64,000 nucleotides of DNA from Marinihelvus fidelis (lineage in GTDB: Bacteria > Pseudomonadota > Gammaproteobacteria > Xanthomonadales > SZUA-36): positions 144,208 through 208,207 of the forward strand of contig NZ_VYXP01000005.1 in NCBI RefSeq assembly GCF_008725655.1. Direction: 5' to 3'. The notes under the pieces are model-generated. The model did no database searches. It saw nothing but the letters and a program-made list of their open reading frames with translations, and was not told the DNA's origin. Both the position numbers and the translations under genes were made by a program. Shown here piece by piece: positions 24,888 through 33,972 of the stretch. Position 1 is the stretch's first letter, and each line of letters begins with the position of its first letter.

Positions 24888-26084
24888 ATGATGCAAACCT
24901 GCGCGATCAACGGCTGGACCCTGACATCGGCACTGGGCGCCGGGCTGGCGACCCTGGGGCCCGCACTGGCAGCGCGTGAGTCCGGCCTCAGGCGCAATGA
25001 TTTTCCCGGCTCGGGCATCGATACCTGGATCGGCCGGGTCGATGGCCTTGACGATGGCGAGGCGCTGCCGGAGCGCTGGCGCAGCCGCAACAACGCGCTG
25101 GCCGAGCTGGGGCTGGCCCAGGACGACTTTATCGGCCGGGTGCGGGATACCCGCGACCGACTGGGCGCCGACCGGCTGGGCGTGATCATCGGCACCAGCA
25201 CCTCCAGCATCGGCCGCACCGAGGCCGCCTACCGCGCCATGGATAACGATCGCTGGCCCGCCGAGTACCTGCAGCCGGACGTGCACCAGCCGCACTCGCC
25301 CGGCCTGTATGTCGCGCACCGGCTGGGCATCACCGGCCCGGCTCTGACCATCAGCACCGCCTGCGCGTCCAGCGCCAAGGTGTTTGCCAGCGGCTGGCGC
25401 TGGCTGCAATCGGGTGTCGTCGATGCCGTGGTGGTGGGCGGCGTGGACTCGCTGTGCCACAGCGTGCTGGGTGGCTTCAGCTCGCTGGAGCTGACGTCCA
25501 CCCAGCCCTGTCGACCGTTCGATACGCGCCGCGACGGTATCAGCCTGGGCGAGGCCGCCGGCTTCGCCCTGCTGACCCGGCCGCAGGACGCCCCGGCCAG
25601 CGCGCCGTGGCTGGCCGGCTACGGCGAGACTTCCGACGCTTTCCACATGTCGCAGCCGCCTGAAAACGGCGCCGGCGCTGAAGCTGCCATGCGCGCGGCG
25701 ATCGGCCGCGCCGGGCTTGATGCCGCCGAGATCGGCTACGCGAACCTGCATGGCACCGCCAGCCAGGCCAATGACATCGCGGAGTCCCGCGCGTTGTCCC
25801 GCGTATTCGGCGAGCCGGTGCCAGTGTCGTCGACCAAGGGGTGGACCGGGCATACCCTGGGCGCGGCCGGCATTGTAGAGGCCGTGATCGCCCTTCAGGC
25901 CCTGGTCACCGGGCTGCTTCCGGGCACCCTGAACCTGTCGGAACCCGACCCGGGCCTGGCGTTCCCGATCCTGCAGGACAACCTGGAGGCATCGATCGGG
26001 GCCGCGCTCAGCAACTCCTTTGGTTTCGGCGGTAACAACTGCAGCCTGGTGTTCCGGCGCCGCCTCAGCGGGGCCGAAGCATGA
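24888..26084 (+). CDS. Beta-ketoacyl synthase, second aryl polyene ketosynthase
   Basis: The 398-residue protein has the full ketosynthase triad: Cys159 in STACASSAK, His288 in NLHGTASQAND and His322 in KGWTGHTLGAAG. It overlaps the chain-length factor gene by ATGA at 26081-26084, so it is probably its heterodimer partner, as in type II systems. The start is ATG at 24888, with another ATG right after it at 24891. It opens a three-gene plus-strand operon. Confidence 0.92.
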   Translation: MMQTCAINGWTLTSALGAGLATLGPALAARESGLRRNDFPGSGIDTWIGRVDGLDDGEALPERWRSRNNALAELGLAQDDFIGRVRDTRDRLGADRLGVIIGTSTSSIGRTEAAYRAMDNDRWPAEYLQPDVHQPHSPGLYVAHRLGITGPALTISTACASSAKVFASGWRWLQSGVVDAVVVGGVDSLCHSVLGGFSSLELTSTQPCRPFDTRRDGISLGEAAGFALLTRPQDAPASAPWLAGYGETSDAFHMSQPPENGAGAEAAMRAAIGRAGLDAAEIGYANLHGTASQANDIAESRALSRVFGEPVPVSSTKGWTGHTLGAAGIVEAVIALQALVTGLLPGTLNLSEPDPGLAFPILQDNLEASIGAALSNSFGFGGNNCSLVFRRRLSGAEA

Positions 26085-26866
26085 AGGCGCGCATCGCCGG
26101 CATCGGCGCCTGGGGGCCGGGCTTCAACAGCGCCGACACGCTGATGGCGATCATCGACAGCGGCGAGCCCGCCGTGGGGAGCGATGAAGCCGCGGCGACA
26201 CGGCCCGCTGCGACGGTGATCCCGCCGCGTGAGCGCAGACGCGCGCCGCTGTCGGTCAAGCTGGCCGTGGAGGCCGCCGGCCAGGCCTGCACCGCCGCCG
26301 AAGTGGAGCCTGCGGAAGCCGCCTGCGTGTTCGTCTCGGCCCTGGGCGACCTCGACATCACCGATTACATGTGCCGGACCCTGGCCAGCGACACGCCACA
26401 GCTCTCGCCAACGAAATTCCACAACTCGGTACACAATGCCCCGGTGGGCTACTGGTCCATCAGCACCGGCAACCACCACGCCGGCAACGCCGTGGCGGCC
26501 GGGCCGGATTACAGCCTGGCGGCATCGTTGATGGAGGCCTTTATCCAGTGCGAGGTCGAGCAGCGCCCGGTGCTGTGGGTCACCCAGGATATCGCCGCGC
26601 CCGCGGCCTACCAGCCGCTGTGGCCGGTCGACCACGCCTGCGCCTTCGCGCTGCTGCTGTTGCCGTGCGCGGACGAAGCGGCGACCCGCCTTGAACGCAC
26701 CGGTCAACCGGCGGAATGGCCGCCGCTGGAACACCCGACACTCACAGGGTTGTACAACGACAACCCGTCGGCCCGGGTCCTGGCCCTGCTCCAGGCGCAC
26801 CAGTTTGGCGAGCCCGTCGACCTTCCGCTGGCTCCCGGACAGGGCCTGAGGATATCGCTGCCATGA
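26081..26866 (+). CDS. Ketosynthase-like chain length factor
   Basis: This 261-residue protein matches the short ketoacyl-synthase-like family found in aryl polyene loci: MKARIAGIGAWGPG at the start, SVKLAVEAAGQAC, and FHNSVHNAPVGYWSISTGNHHAGNAV, where the active-site cysteine region of real ketosynthases should be but no such Cys is seen. It ends well before the C-terminal His motifs of a complete ketosynthase. It should act as the non-catalytic partner setting chain length. Confidence 0.87.
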   Translation: MKARIAGIGAWGPGFNSADTLMAIIDSGEPAVGSDEAAATRPAATVIPPRERRRAPLSVKLAVEAAGQACTAAEVEPAEAACVFVSALGDLDITDYMCRTLASDTPQLSPTKFHNSVHNAPVGYWSISTGNHHAGNAVAAGPDYSLAASLMEAFIQCEVEQRPVLWVTQDIAAPAAYQPLWPVDHACAFALLLLPCADEAATRLERTGQPAEWPPLEHPTLTGLYNDNPSARVLALLQAHQFGEPVDLPLAPGQGLRISLP

Positions 26867-28425
26867 ACACCCAACCCGATGTCGCCATCATCGGTGGTGG
26901 CCTGGCTGGCCTGACGCTGGCGCTGCAGTTGCGCGAGCGCATGGATGACCTGGACGTGGTCGTGGTCGAGCGCAACCACCACCCGGTGCCGACCGCGGCG
27001 CACAAGGTCGGCGAATCGATGGTGGAAATCGGCGCGCACTACCTTTCCCACACCGTCGGCCTGCAGGATCACCTGGACAAGGCACATGTGCGCAAGAACG
27101 GCCTGCGATTCCATTTCGGCGCGCAGGGCCGCGAGTTGCACCATGCCGACGAACTGGGCGTCAGCCACCTGCTCGCCGTGCCCAGCTACCAGGTCGATCG
27201 CGGCGTGCTCGAGAATGAGCTCGGCCAGCGCGTGCGCGCCGCCGGCGGCCGCTTCGTCGATGGCACGCGGGTGGTGAAGGCGACCACCGATTCCGGTGCG
27301 CACCGCCTGCAGTGCCGCGGCGATGACGGCGAGTTCGAGCTGCGTCCACGCTGGCTGGTCGACGCCGGCAGTCGCGCGGGTCCGCTGCGACGCTCGCTGG
27401 CGCTGGCGCGGCCGGTAGAGCACGACGTCAATGCCGCCTGGTTCCGCGTCGACGCCGACATCGACGTGGGCGACTGGTCCGGTGACGCCACCTGGCAGGC
27501 GCGCCCGCGTGACCTGCCACGGCGCCAGAGCACCAACCACCTGATGGGCCCCGGCTACTGGTGCTGGCTGATCCCGCTGGCCTGCGGCGCCACCAGCATC
27601 GGCATCGTCGCCGACGGCGGCATGCACCCGCTCGAGGACTACAATTCGTTCGACCGGGCGCTGGCCTGGCTGGGCCGCTACGAACCCGTGCTGGCCGATG
27701 CCGTGGCTGACAAGCCGGTCATGGACTTCGGTTTCCTGCGGCACTTCAGTCACGATGCGCAGACGCTGTACTCGCCCGAGCGATGGGCCCTGGCCGGCGA
27801 GTCGGGCGTCTTCCTGGACCCGTTCTACTCGCCCGGCACCGACTTCATTGCCATCGCCAACACGATGGTCACCACGCTGGTCGAAAACGACCGCCGCAGC
27901 GGCGACGCGCGCCGGGACTGCCTGCTGTTCGAGCAGCTCTACCGTTCGTATTTCAACAGTTCACTGTCGCTCTACCAGGGTCAGTACCCCGGCTTCGGCG
28001 ACCGTCACCTGATGGCGCTGAAGTCCACCTGGGACTACTGCTACTACTGGGGCGTGCTGGCCTTCCTATACGTGAATGACGCCATCACCCGGGCCGGTCT
28101 GACCGCCGATGAACGCGCTCGACTGGCCGCGGTAGTCGGGGTTCACCAGGGCCTACAGGCGCGGTTTCGCGCGCGCGCCTCTGAAGCGCGCCAGGAGCCC
28201 GGCCGCGGCGTGTTCATCGACCAGTACCGGATTCCCATCCTGAAGCGGCTGAACGCCAGCCTGGCCCGCGGTGCCAAGAACGTGGAACGCGAGCTGCAGG
28301 ACAATATCGCCGAACTGGAACGGCTCGCGCCGCTGATCGCCCGCCGGCTGGATGACGCCAGCGCGCCGGCCGGGGACTGGGAACGTGAGCAGCTGGGCGA
28401 GTTGCCGCGCTGGCTTCAGGCCTGA
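26863..28425 (+). CDS. FAD-dependent halogenase-like oxidoreductase of the aryl polyene locus
   Basis: The 520-residue flavoprotein has the FAD loop GGGLAG (residues 11-16), the KVGES motif at 48-52 and the flavin-dependent halogenase signature W-x-W-x-I-P as Trp233-Cys-Trp-Leu-Ile-Pro238. It also has a late FAD motif (AGESGVFLDPFYSPGTD) like the GDAxxFIDPxxSxG of halogenases. Xanthomonadins are brominated aryl polyenes, so this is a good candidate for halogenation of the aryl head or chain. It overlaps the chain-length factor by ATGA and the convergent exporter gene by 10 bases. A plain monooxygenase or reductase role is the alternative. Confidence 0.8.
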   Translation: MNTQPDVAIIGGGLAGLTLALQLRERMDDLDVVVVERNHHPVPTAAHKVGESMVEIGAHYLSHTVGLQDHLDKAHVRKNGLRFHFGAQGRELHHADELGVSHLLAVPSYQVDRGVLENELGQRVRAAGGRFVDGTRVVKATTDSGAHRLQCRGDDGEFELRPRWLVDAGSRAGPLRRSLALARPVEHDVNAAWFRVDADIDVGDWSGDATWQARPRDLPRRQSTNHLMGPGYWCWLIPLACGATSIGIVADGGMHPLEDYNSFDRALAWLGRYEPVLADAVADKPVMDFGFLRHFSHDAQTLYSPERWALAGESGVFLDPFYSPGTDFIAIANTMVTTLVENDRRSGDARRDCLLFEQLYRSYFNSSLSLYQGQYPGFGDRHLMALKSTWDYCYYWGVLAFLYVNDAITRAGLTADERARLAAVVGVHQGLQARFRARASEARQEPGRGVFIDQYRIPILKRLNASLARGAKNVERELQDNIAELERLAPLIARRLDDASAPAGDWEREQLGELPRWLQA

Positions 28426-30692
28426 GTGCGGCGCGACCCCAGCCTGGCCACCAGGTAGCTGAGTAACGCACCCAGGGCCACCGCCGTGCCCAGCGAGCGC
28501 AGTGCCGGGATTCCGGAGGCGGCGAGCACGGCGAAGGCAACCACCGTCGACGCCGCGCAGGTGGCCACCGCATGCCGGGTGTCCGCCCAGTCCCGGCCGC
28601 CGCGGCCCAGGAACAGCGCGTAATCCAGGCCCAGGCCGCCCACCAGCAGCAGGCCGACCATGTGGTAAAGGTCCAGCGGACCGGTCAGGAGGCGCAACAA
28701 CAGCGCCGACGACACCAGCGCCGCGGCGACACAGGCCAGCGACCAGGCCGCGCGCGCCGGGCGCACCCGCCAGCACAGCAGCGCCGCGATCAACACCAGC
28801 ACCATGCCCAGCACCCGCCAGGTGCGTTGCTGGTAGCCAGCCACCAGCGATTCGGACGCTTGGCGGTAGTCGACCACGAAGACCTCACCGTCAAACCGTT
28901 CCGCGATACCGTCGACCACGTCGCGGCTGACCGTGCCGGGCAGGTCGACAAGGCTGACCCACTGCACCTCGCCAGCTGGCCCGGCCAGGCGCAACAGTGA
29001 CGCGTCCACCAGGGGCGCCAGCGGGCTGCCGGCGTAGTCTGCGGCGGATACCGGCGCCAGATCCTTTGCTGCCATGGCGTCGTCAATAAACGGCTCGAAG
29101 GCCGATTCGCCGAACGGCAATTCGGCCGTAGCGGCCCGCAGGCGCTCGCGCAGGACGGCCTCGGACGGAATCCGGTTCTGCCTTTCGCGCTGCAACGAAA
29201 CCGGCGGCAGCAATGGCGCCAGGTCGCGAAAGCCCTCCAGCTGCTCCGCCCGCACAGCCGCGACCAGGGCCTCGTGCAAGGCCTGGCGCCGCCGGGCCAG
29301 CTGATCCGGGTCGCTGTCAGCCAACGCCAACTGGTAGCGCATGCTGGGCGCGCCCACGGCCTGGCGCAGGGCCGCGTCGCGCCGCAGCTGGGCTTCGGGC
29401 ACCGGGCTCAGGGCGGACAGGTCACGGTTCCAGAACGGCACCGACCCCGCCAGGCCAAACGGCATCGCCGCAAGCGCGATCAATGCGGCGACCAGCACGA
29501 CCAGCGGCAACACCAGTCCGGGCGAGCCGGCGTTGCCGGATTCCACCACGTCCAGCGGCTCCCCAGCGGCATCACCCGCCAGCACCGGTAGCACCCAGCG
29601 CGTGGTCGCGGCCGCGGCGATCACGCCGACGGCGGAAAACAGGCCCAGCTGCGCCATTCCCTCGGCGCCACCCAGCAACAGTGCGCCATAGGCCAGCGCC
29701 GTGCTCACGGCGCCCAGGCGCAGCGTCGGCCAGACGCGCCGCATGGCGTCGCCGCCCGGTGAATGTCGACGATGACTGAAGTAGTGCAGCGGAAAGTCGA
29801 TCGCGATACCCAGCAGGGTAAAGCCGAAGGCCAGCGTGATGCCGTGCACCTGCTCAAAGGCCAGCGTCAATGCCGCCAGCCCCGCCACCATGCCAGTCGC
29901 CAGCGGTACCGCCGCCAGCCAGAGCACCGAGAACCGCCGGTAAGCCAGGCCGATGACCAGCACCAGCGCGATACTCGCGGCCAGGGAGCGCCAGGTCGCC
30001 TCGGCCCGGATCGTGTCCCGCAATTCAACGCCGAAGACGCCTGCGCCACTGATCTCGGCAGCCCCGGGGTCCAGCCCTTCCGCAGCCAGCGCGTCGCGCA
30101 CCGCGGCGATGGCCCCGGCCTGCCCGTCCAGGTCAAAGGGCGCGGCGACCGTTTCAATCACCAGGACCTGGCGGCCGGTCAACCCTGCTGCCGCGCCCGA
30201 CACCGTCACATCCAGCCCGGACAGGGCATCGAAGGACGCCAGCGTCGGATCGTGACGGAGCAGCGCCTCGTACGTTGGGTCGGGGGCCAGTCCCAGCTCG
30301 GCCAGCCGGTCGCGCAGCGTCGCGGCCAGGCCTTCGGTGCTCCAGTCGGTATCGGTCAGCAGGTAACGATAGCGCCAGGCCGGCTCCGGGGGGCGCGAAT
30401 CGGTGTTGCCCTGGCCGGGTAGTCGCGCGATGTCGGAATGAGCAGACAGCCGCGCCACCACCCCCGCCGGCACATCCACCCCCGGCGGCAGCGCCAGCAG
30501 CAGGAACCGCGCGCCGGGCGTGTCACCGGCCCGGGCCACCAGCACGCGCTGGTCCAGCCCCTCGGCGCGTGGCAGGAACAGCCCCAGGTCGTAACTGAAA
30601 CCCAGCCGCGTGGCGATGATGACCAGTCCGGCCAGCAGGGCCAGCAACCACGCGGCCACGACGCGCCGGCGATGCTGGCTGGCCGCGTTCAC
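28416..30692 (-). CDS. MMPL/RND-type exporter of the aryl polyene locus
   Basis: This 758-residue membrane protein has an N-terminal span, a large periplasmic loop, a block of spans around [22 protein letters not shown] with the [11 protein letters not shown] motif, a second periplasmic loop and a second set of spans with [15 protein letters not shown] near the C-terminus. This is the duplicated layout of MMPL/RND carriers. Family knowledge from aryl polyene and xanthomonadin loci suggests that it moves the finished pigment lipid out of the inner membrane. It overlaps the LolA-like gene by ATGA. Confidence 0.87.
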   Translation of the reverse strand: MNAASQHRRRVVAAWLLALLAGLVIIATRLGFSYDLGLFLPRAEGLDQRVLVARAGDTPGARFLLLALPPGVDVPAGVVARLSAHSDIARLPGQGNTDSRPPEPAWRYRYLLTDTDWSTEGLAATLRDRLAELGLAPDPTYEALLRHDPTLASFDALSGLDVTVSGAAAGLTGRQVLVIETVAAPFDLDGQAGAIAAVRDALAAEGLDPGAAEISGAGVFGVELRDTIRAEATWRSLAASIALVLVIGLAYRRFSVLWLAAVPLATGMVAGLAALTLAFEQVHGITLAFGFTLLGIAIDFPLHYFSHRRHSPGGDAMRRVWPTLRLGAVSTALAYGALLLGGAEGMAQLGLFSAVGVIAAAATTRWVLPVLAGDAAGEPLDVVESGNAGSPGLVLPLVVLVAALIALAAMPFGLAGSVPFWNRDLSALSPVPEAQLRRDAALRQAVGAPSMRYQLALADSDPDQLARRRQALHEALVAAVRAEQLEGFRDLAPLLPPVSLQRERQNRIPSEAVLRERLRAATAELPFGESAFEPFIDDAMAAKDLAPVSAADYAGSPLAPLVDASLLRLAGPAGEVQWVSLVDLPGTVSRDVVDGIAERFDGEVFVVDYRQASESLVAGYQQRTWRVLGMVLVLIAALLCWRVRPARAAWSLACVAAALVSSALLLRLLTGPLDLYHMVGLLLVGGLGLDYALFLGRGGRDWADTRHAVATCAASTVVAFAVLAASGIPALRSLGTAVALGALLSYLVARLGSRRTQA

Positions 30693-31345
30693 GGCGACGC
30701 CGGCCCGTCGGTGATTATCATGGCCTGCCGGGTGCCCCTGGCGTCGACGCGGTCGATGGCGACCAGCTGGTTGTCCTGCCCACGAACCTCCAGCAGCGCC
30801 AGGTGCTCGCGCAGCGCCTCGTCACGCGGCTTCAGGTGCAGGGTCCACTGGCCATCTCCAGCCTCCAGGTAGTCGGCCAGGAACACCGCGCCCAGGGCGT
30901 CGACATCGCCGGACAGCAGTGCCTTCAGGCCCGCCATCATCGCGCCCAGACCAGGCCGGCCCGACAGCGGCAATGACCGCGCCCGTCCGTTCTCGCCCTG
31001 GATTTCCACGCGATCACCCAGCACTGAAAGCCGTGCCCTGGACGGGCTGTCGACCCATTGCACCAGCTCGCCGATGTCCGGGAGCCATTGCAGGCGGCCG
31101 GTGTAGGTGACCGGCCCGGAGAACAACCCGCCCTCGCGGGTTTCGCGATAGTGCAGCACGTCGCTTGAGTCGGCGGCCAGGCCGGACAGGCGCGCCACCA
31201 TCGCGGGATCCGGGGGCAGTACATCGCCGTCCGCGCCGGCCGCTACCGCGCCGGCGTTGGGCGCCAGGGCCAGCACCACGCACAGCAAAAGTCGTTTCGC
31301 CCTTTCCGGAATCGTTGGTCTACGCCCGCCTGCCCGGTGGCTCAT
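30689..31345 (-). CDS. LolA-like periplasmic carrier protein
   Basis: The 218-residue protein has a basic N-terminus and signal-like segment (LLLCVVLALAPNAGAVAAG), followed by a beta-rich domain (VLHYRETREGGLFSGPVTYTGRLQWL) as in LolA-related carriers found in aryl polyene loci. It probably takes the lipid-linked pigment from the MMPL exporter to the outer membrane. The ATG at 31345 overlaps the upstream acyltransferase stop by ATGA; the long open frame upstream is a shadow. It overlaps the exporter start by ATGA. Confidence 0.8.
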   Translation of the reverse strand: MSHRAGGRRPTIPERAKRLLLCVVLALAPNAGAVAAGADGDVLPPDPAMVARLSGLAADSSDVLHYRETREGGLFSGPVTYTGRLQWLPDIGELVQWVDSPSRARLSVLGDRVEIQGENGRARSLPLSGRPGLGAMMAGLKALLSGDVDALGAVFLADYLEAGDGQWTLHLKPRDEALREHLALLEVRGQDNQLVAIDRVDARGTRQAMIITDGPASP

Positions 31346-32238
31346 CGTTCGGCCCAGTAGTCGAAGAAGTTGAACCAATTGTACGGGGCCTCCGTTGCCC
31401 GGGCGGCGAGCCGGTCGGCATAGCGCTGGGCGCATTCCGCCAAGGCCGCGGCTCGCTCGGCACGGGCGACGCCGGAAGGGACTTCGAAACGCTCGAAGAC
31501 GACCCGGTACTGGCCGGCGCCCACACGCAGGCCGAAGAACAGCACGACCGGCACGCCCAGCACCATCGCCAGCTGCCACGGCGCGGTCGGCAGGTGGGCC
31601 GTGCCGCCCAGGAACTGCACCGGCACCGAGGCTTCGCGGCCACGCACGCGGTCGCCCAGCAACGCCACCAGGGCGCCATCGCGCAGGGTTTCCGACAGCT
31701 TCAGGCCCACGTTGGGCGAGCCGCCAAGGTCCAGCACCTCGCCCGCGAGCGACGGGTTCAGCGATTCGAACAGGGCCGTGATCGCGGGGTTCTGCCGGCG
31801 GTCCTGCACGTACCGCAGCGGCAGCTGCGGCCGCCGGTGACGAGCGACCCGCGAGGCCTCGAAACTGCCCAGGTGGGAGCCCAGCAGGAAGCAGCCCTGG
31901 CCAGCGTCGAGCGGCTCGTCCAGGGCCGCGGTGCCGGACAGCTCGACATCGATCCCTCGGCCATCGGCGCCCAGGATGAACAGGCGGTCGAGGGTCACGC
32001 TGGAGAAGTTCCAGAAATGCCGCCAGGTGTCGCGCCAACGCGGTTCGCGCCCCAGGACCCGCCGCAGGTAGTCACGCGACAGCGCGCGCTCTTCCCCGCG
32101 GGCCAGCCAGAACCACGCGCAGACGGGGCCCAGCATCAGGCGCGCCAGGCGCGGCCCACAGAACAGGCAAACGCGGGCAAACGCGGTGACCAGGCCAGCA
32201 GAGGCCACTTCCGGGCGCGACTGCCATTCCGTGGTCAT
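31342..32238 (-). CDS. LpxL/HtrB-like acyltransferase
   Basis: The 298-residue protein resembles lipid A late acyltransferases: an N-terminal hydrophobic segment (LVTAFARVCLFCG), and the catalytic H-x4-E motif His122-Glu127 in GSHLGSFE, followed by GDRVRGREASVPVQFLGG. In aryl polyene loci such enzymes are thought to join the polyene carboxylate to its lipid anchor. It overlaps the AMP ligase gene and the LolA-like gene by 4 bases each. True lipid A acylation cannot be ruled out, but the operon argues against it. Confidence 0.83.
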   Translation of the reverse strand: MTTEWQSRPEVASAGLVTAFARVCLFCGPRLARLMLGPVCAWFWLARGEERALSRDYLRRVLGREPRWRDTWRHFWNFSSVTLDRLFILGADGRGIDVELSGTAALDEPLDAGQGCFLLGSHLGSFEASRVARHRRPQLPLRYVQDRRQNPAITALFESLNPSLAGEVLDLGGSPNVGLKLSETLRDGALVALLGDRVRGREASVPVQFLGGTAHLPTAPWQLAMVLGVPVVLFFGLRVGAGQYRVVFERFEVPSGVARAERAAALAECAQRYADRLAARATEAPYNWFNFFDYWAER

Positions 32239-33557
32239 GTTTCGCGGCGCTCCAGCAGTTGTTCCAGGGCACCCAGGGGCAGCTTGCCGGTGTCGTTGTA
32301 CGGCAGCGCGCCAACCCGGAGCAGGGGCCGTGGCAGCAGGGCGGCATCGACATGGCCGGCCAGGTACGCGTGCACGGTCGCTGGCGCCGCTTCGCCACTG
32401 TAGGCGCCGGCCAGGCGCCCGCCGGCCCGGGTGCGCGGCAAAAAGATCACGCCGTCCTCCACGCCCGGTGCCTGCTTCAGCAACGCCGTCAATGCCGCCA
32501 GTGAGCCGCGCTTGCCGGCCACGTTGACCAGGTCGGCGCTGCGGCCTTCGAAATGCAGGTGACCGTCGTCATCCATGCGCAGCTGGTCCTGGACGATGAC
32601 GGGGCCGGGCAGGTGGTCGGCGCTGACCCGCGTCTCGCCGTTACGGGTGTGGAAGCGGAACCCGGGAATGGCGCGCCAGCGTGGCTCAACGGCCACCCGG
32701 CGTGTCGCCAGGCAGCCGGTTTCGCTGCAGCCGTAGACATCGATGAGCTGGGCCCCGAATCGCTCTTCCAATTGTGAAGCCAGCGCCGCATCCAGCGGCG
32801 CCGTGGCGGAAATGACGCGTTGGATGGCCGGGAAGCGCGCCTGGCTGCCCAGCATCGCCTTCAGGTGCAGCGGTGTGCTGACCATCACGCGGGGCGTGGG
32901 CACCTGTGCCAGCGCGGTGGCCACGTCGGCGGGGTACAGCGGGCGGGACGAGGCGATGACGACCGGCAGCCGCAACGGCGCCATGACCGTGACCTCCATG
33001 CCATACATGTGCTGTGCCGGCACCGTGGCGACCATGCCACTGGTCTCGGCCAGCCCCGCCAGGTAGGTCGTGGCGTTCAGTTCCACGCCATGAAAATGAG
33101 TCCGCCACCGGCGCACGACCTCGCTGCCGGCACCGGTGCTGCCGGACGTAAAGGACCGGCTGACAACCGTATCGGCTTCGATCTGCGGCACCTTCGTGGA
33201 CACCTTCGTGCCCAGGTCCTGGCGCAGGTCGTACGCGGGCATCCCGGCGGCGAGTTCGGCGCCATCGTGCAGCAGCGTGGGCGAGTCGTGCCCTTCGGAA
33301 ACGCTTAGCTGCGCACCGACGGTGTCGTTTGGTGGCAGCAGCGTACACAGGCCACGGCAGAGCGCCGCCGCGAAGGCCACCTGGAACCGGTAGCGGTCCC
33401 GGGCCAGGTTGATGACGGCGCCGCGCTGCGGTATGCGCTCCGCCAGCGCGTGAACATCGCCCAGGAACCGGGCAACCGTCACCGGCTCGCCATCGCGAAC
33501 CGCGAAAACCCCGTCCAGCGGACGGTCGAGCAAGGGTAAGGTGGAACGTTCGGCCAT
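32235..33557 (-). CDS. AMP-dependent aryl-/acyl-ACP ligase (XanA2-like)
   Basis: The 440-residue ANL-superfamily enzyme shows the P-loop-like motif SFTSGSTGAGSE at about residue 136, VYGCSETGC at about residue 273 and a C-terminal lysine in DTGKLPLG. It is shorter than typical acyl-CoA synthetases. In xanthomonadin synthesis the comparable XanA2 loads 3- or 4-hydroxybenzoate onto the carrier protein. Here it is directly downstream of a carrier protein and close to a chorismatase that makes hydroxybenzoate, so the same role is likely. Confidence 0.85.
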   Translation of the reverse strand: MAERSTLPLLDRPLDGVFAVRDGEPVTVARFLGDVHALAERIPQRGAVINLARDRYRFQVAFAAALCRGLCTLLPPNDTVGAQLSVSEGHDSPTLLHDGAELAAGMPAYDLRQDLGTKVSTKVPQIEADTVVSRSFTSGSTGAGSEVVRRWRTHFHGVELNATTYLAGLAETSGMVATVPAQHMYGMEVTVMAPLRLPVVIASSRPLYPADVATALAQVPTPRVMVSTPLHLKAMLGSQARFPAIQRVISATAPLDAALASQLEERFGAQLIDVYGCSETGCLATRRVAVEPRWRAIPGFRFHTRNGETRVSADHLPGPVIVQDQLRMDDDGHLHFEGRSADLVNVAGKRGSLAALTALLKQAPGVEDGVIFLPRTRAGGRLAGAYSGEAAPATVHAYLAGHVDAALLPRPLLRVGALPYNDTGKLPLGALEQLLERRET

Positions 33558-33571
33558 CTCGCCGCCGGCGC

Positions 33572-33844
33572 TCAGCCGGAAGTGCGTTCCTCTTCGACGA
33601 AGCGAGCCAGGCTGCGCAGGTCACGGAAGACTTCGCGCGTGGCCTCGTCCTCGGCCTTTACCTCGACGCCATAGGTCTTCGACAGCGCGAGCGCGAGCTC
33701 CAGCGCGTCAATGGAGTCCAGGCCCAGCCCTTCGCCGAAAAGGGGTTCTTCCGGTTCGATTTCCGACGCCTCGACATCCTCGAGATTCAGCACCTCGACG
33801 ATCAGCGTGGCGAGTTCCTTTTCCATCAGTGAGGTTTCAGTCAT
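33572..33844 (-). CDS. Acyl carrier protein (XanC-like)
   Basis: A 90-residue acidic carrier protein with Ser44 in GLGLDSIDALEL as the phosphopantetheine site. It is the first gene of the minus operon that continues with the AMP ligase, acyltransferase, LolA-like protein and exporter, so it probably receives the hydroxybenzoate starter. The ATG at 33844 gives the usual carrier-protein length. Confidence 0.9.
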   Translation of the reverse strand: MTETSLMEKELATLIVEVLNLEDVEASEIEPEEPLFGEGLGLDSIDALELALALSKTYGVEVKAEDEATREVFRDLRSLARFVEEERTSG

Positions 33845-33901
33845 GACAATCTGCTTCGGGCGCCCATGGCGGGTGCCATTTCGGTGTGTATCAGCCGCGC
33901 A

Positions 33902-33915
33902 GTTTATATTATTCT
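33902..33915. promoter_or_regulatory. AT-rich divergent promoter region between carrier protein and chorismatase
   Basis: The 128-bp gap between the divergent starts at 33844 and 33973 is GC-rich except for GTTTATATTATTCT. This offers possible -10 boxes on both strands (TATTAT on plus, TAATAT on minus). No clear -35 boxes were found. Confidence 0.35.
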
Positions 33916-33972
33916 GCCCCCGCTCCACGATACCGGATAGAGAAATGCCCCTGGCCCGAACCGACAGCGCCC

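Noticed and set aside
31346..32038. N-terminal extension of the LolA-like gene
   Set aside because: Runs through the acyltransferase gene; the ATG at 31345 gives a signal peptide and ATGA coupling.
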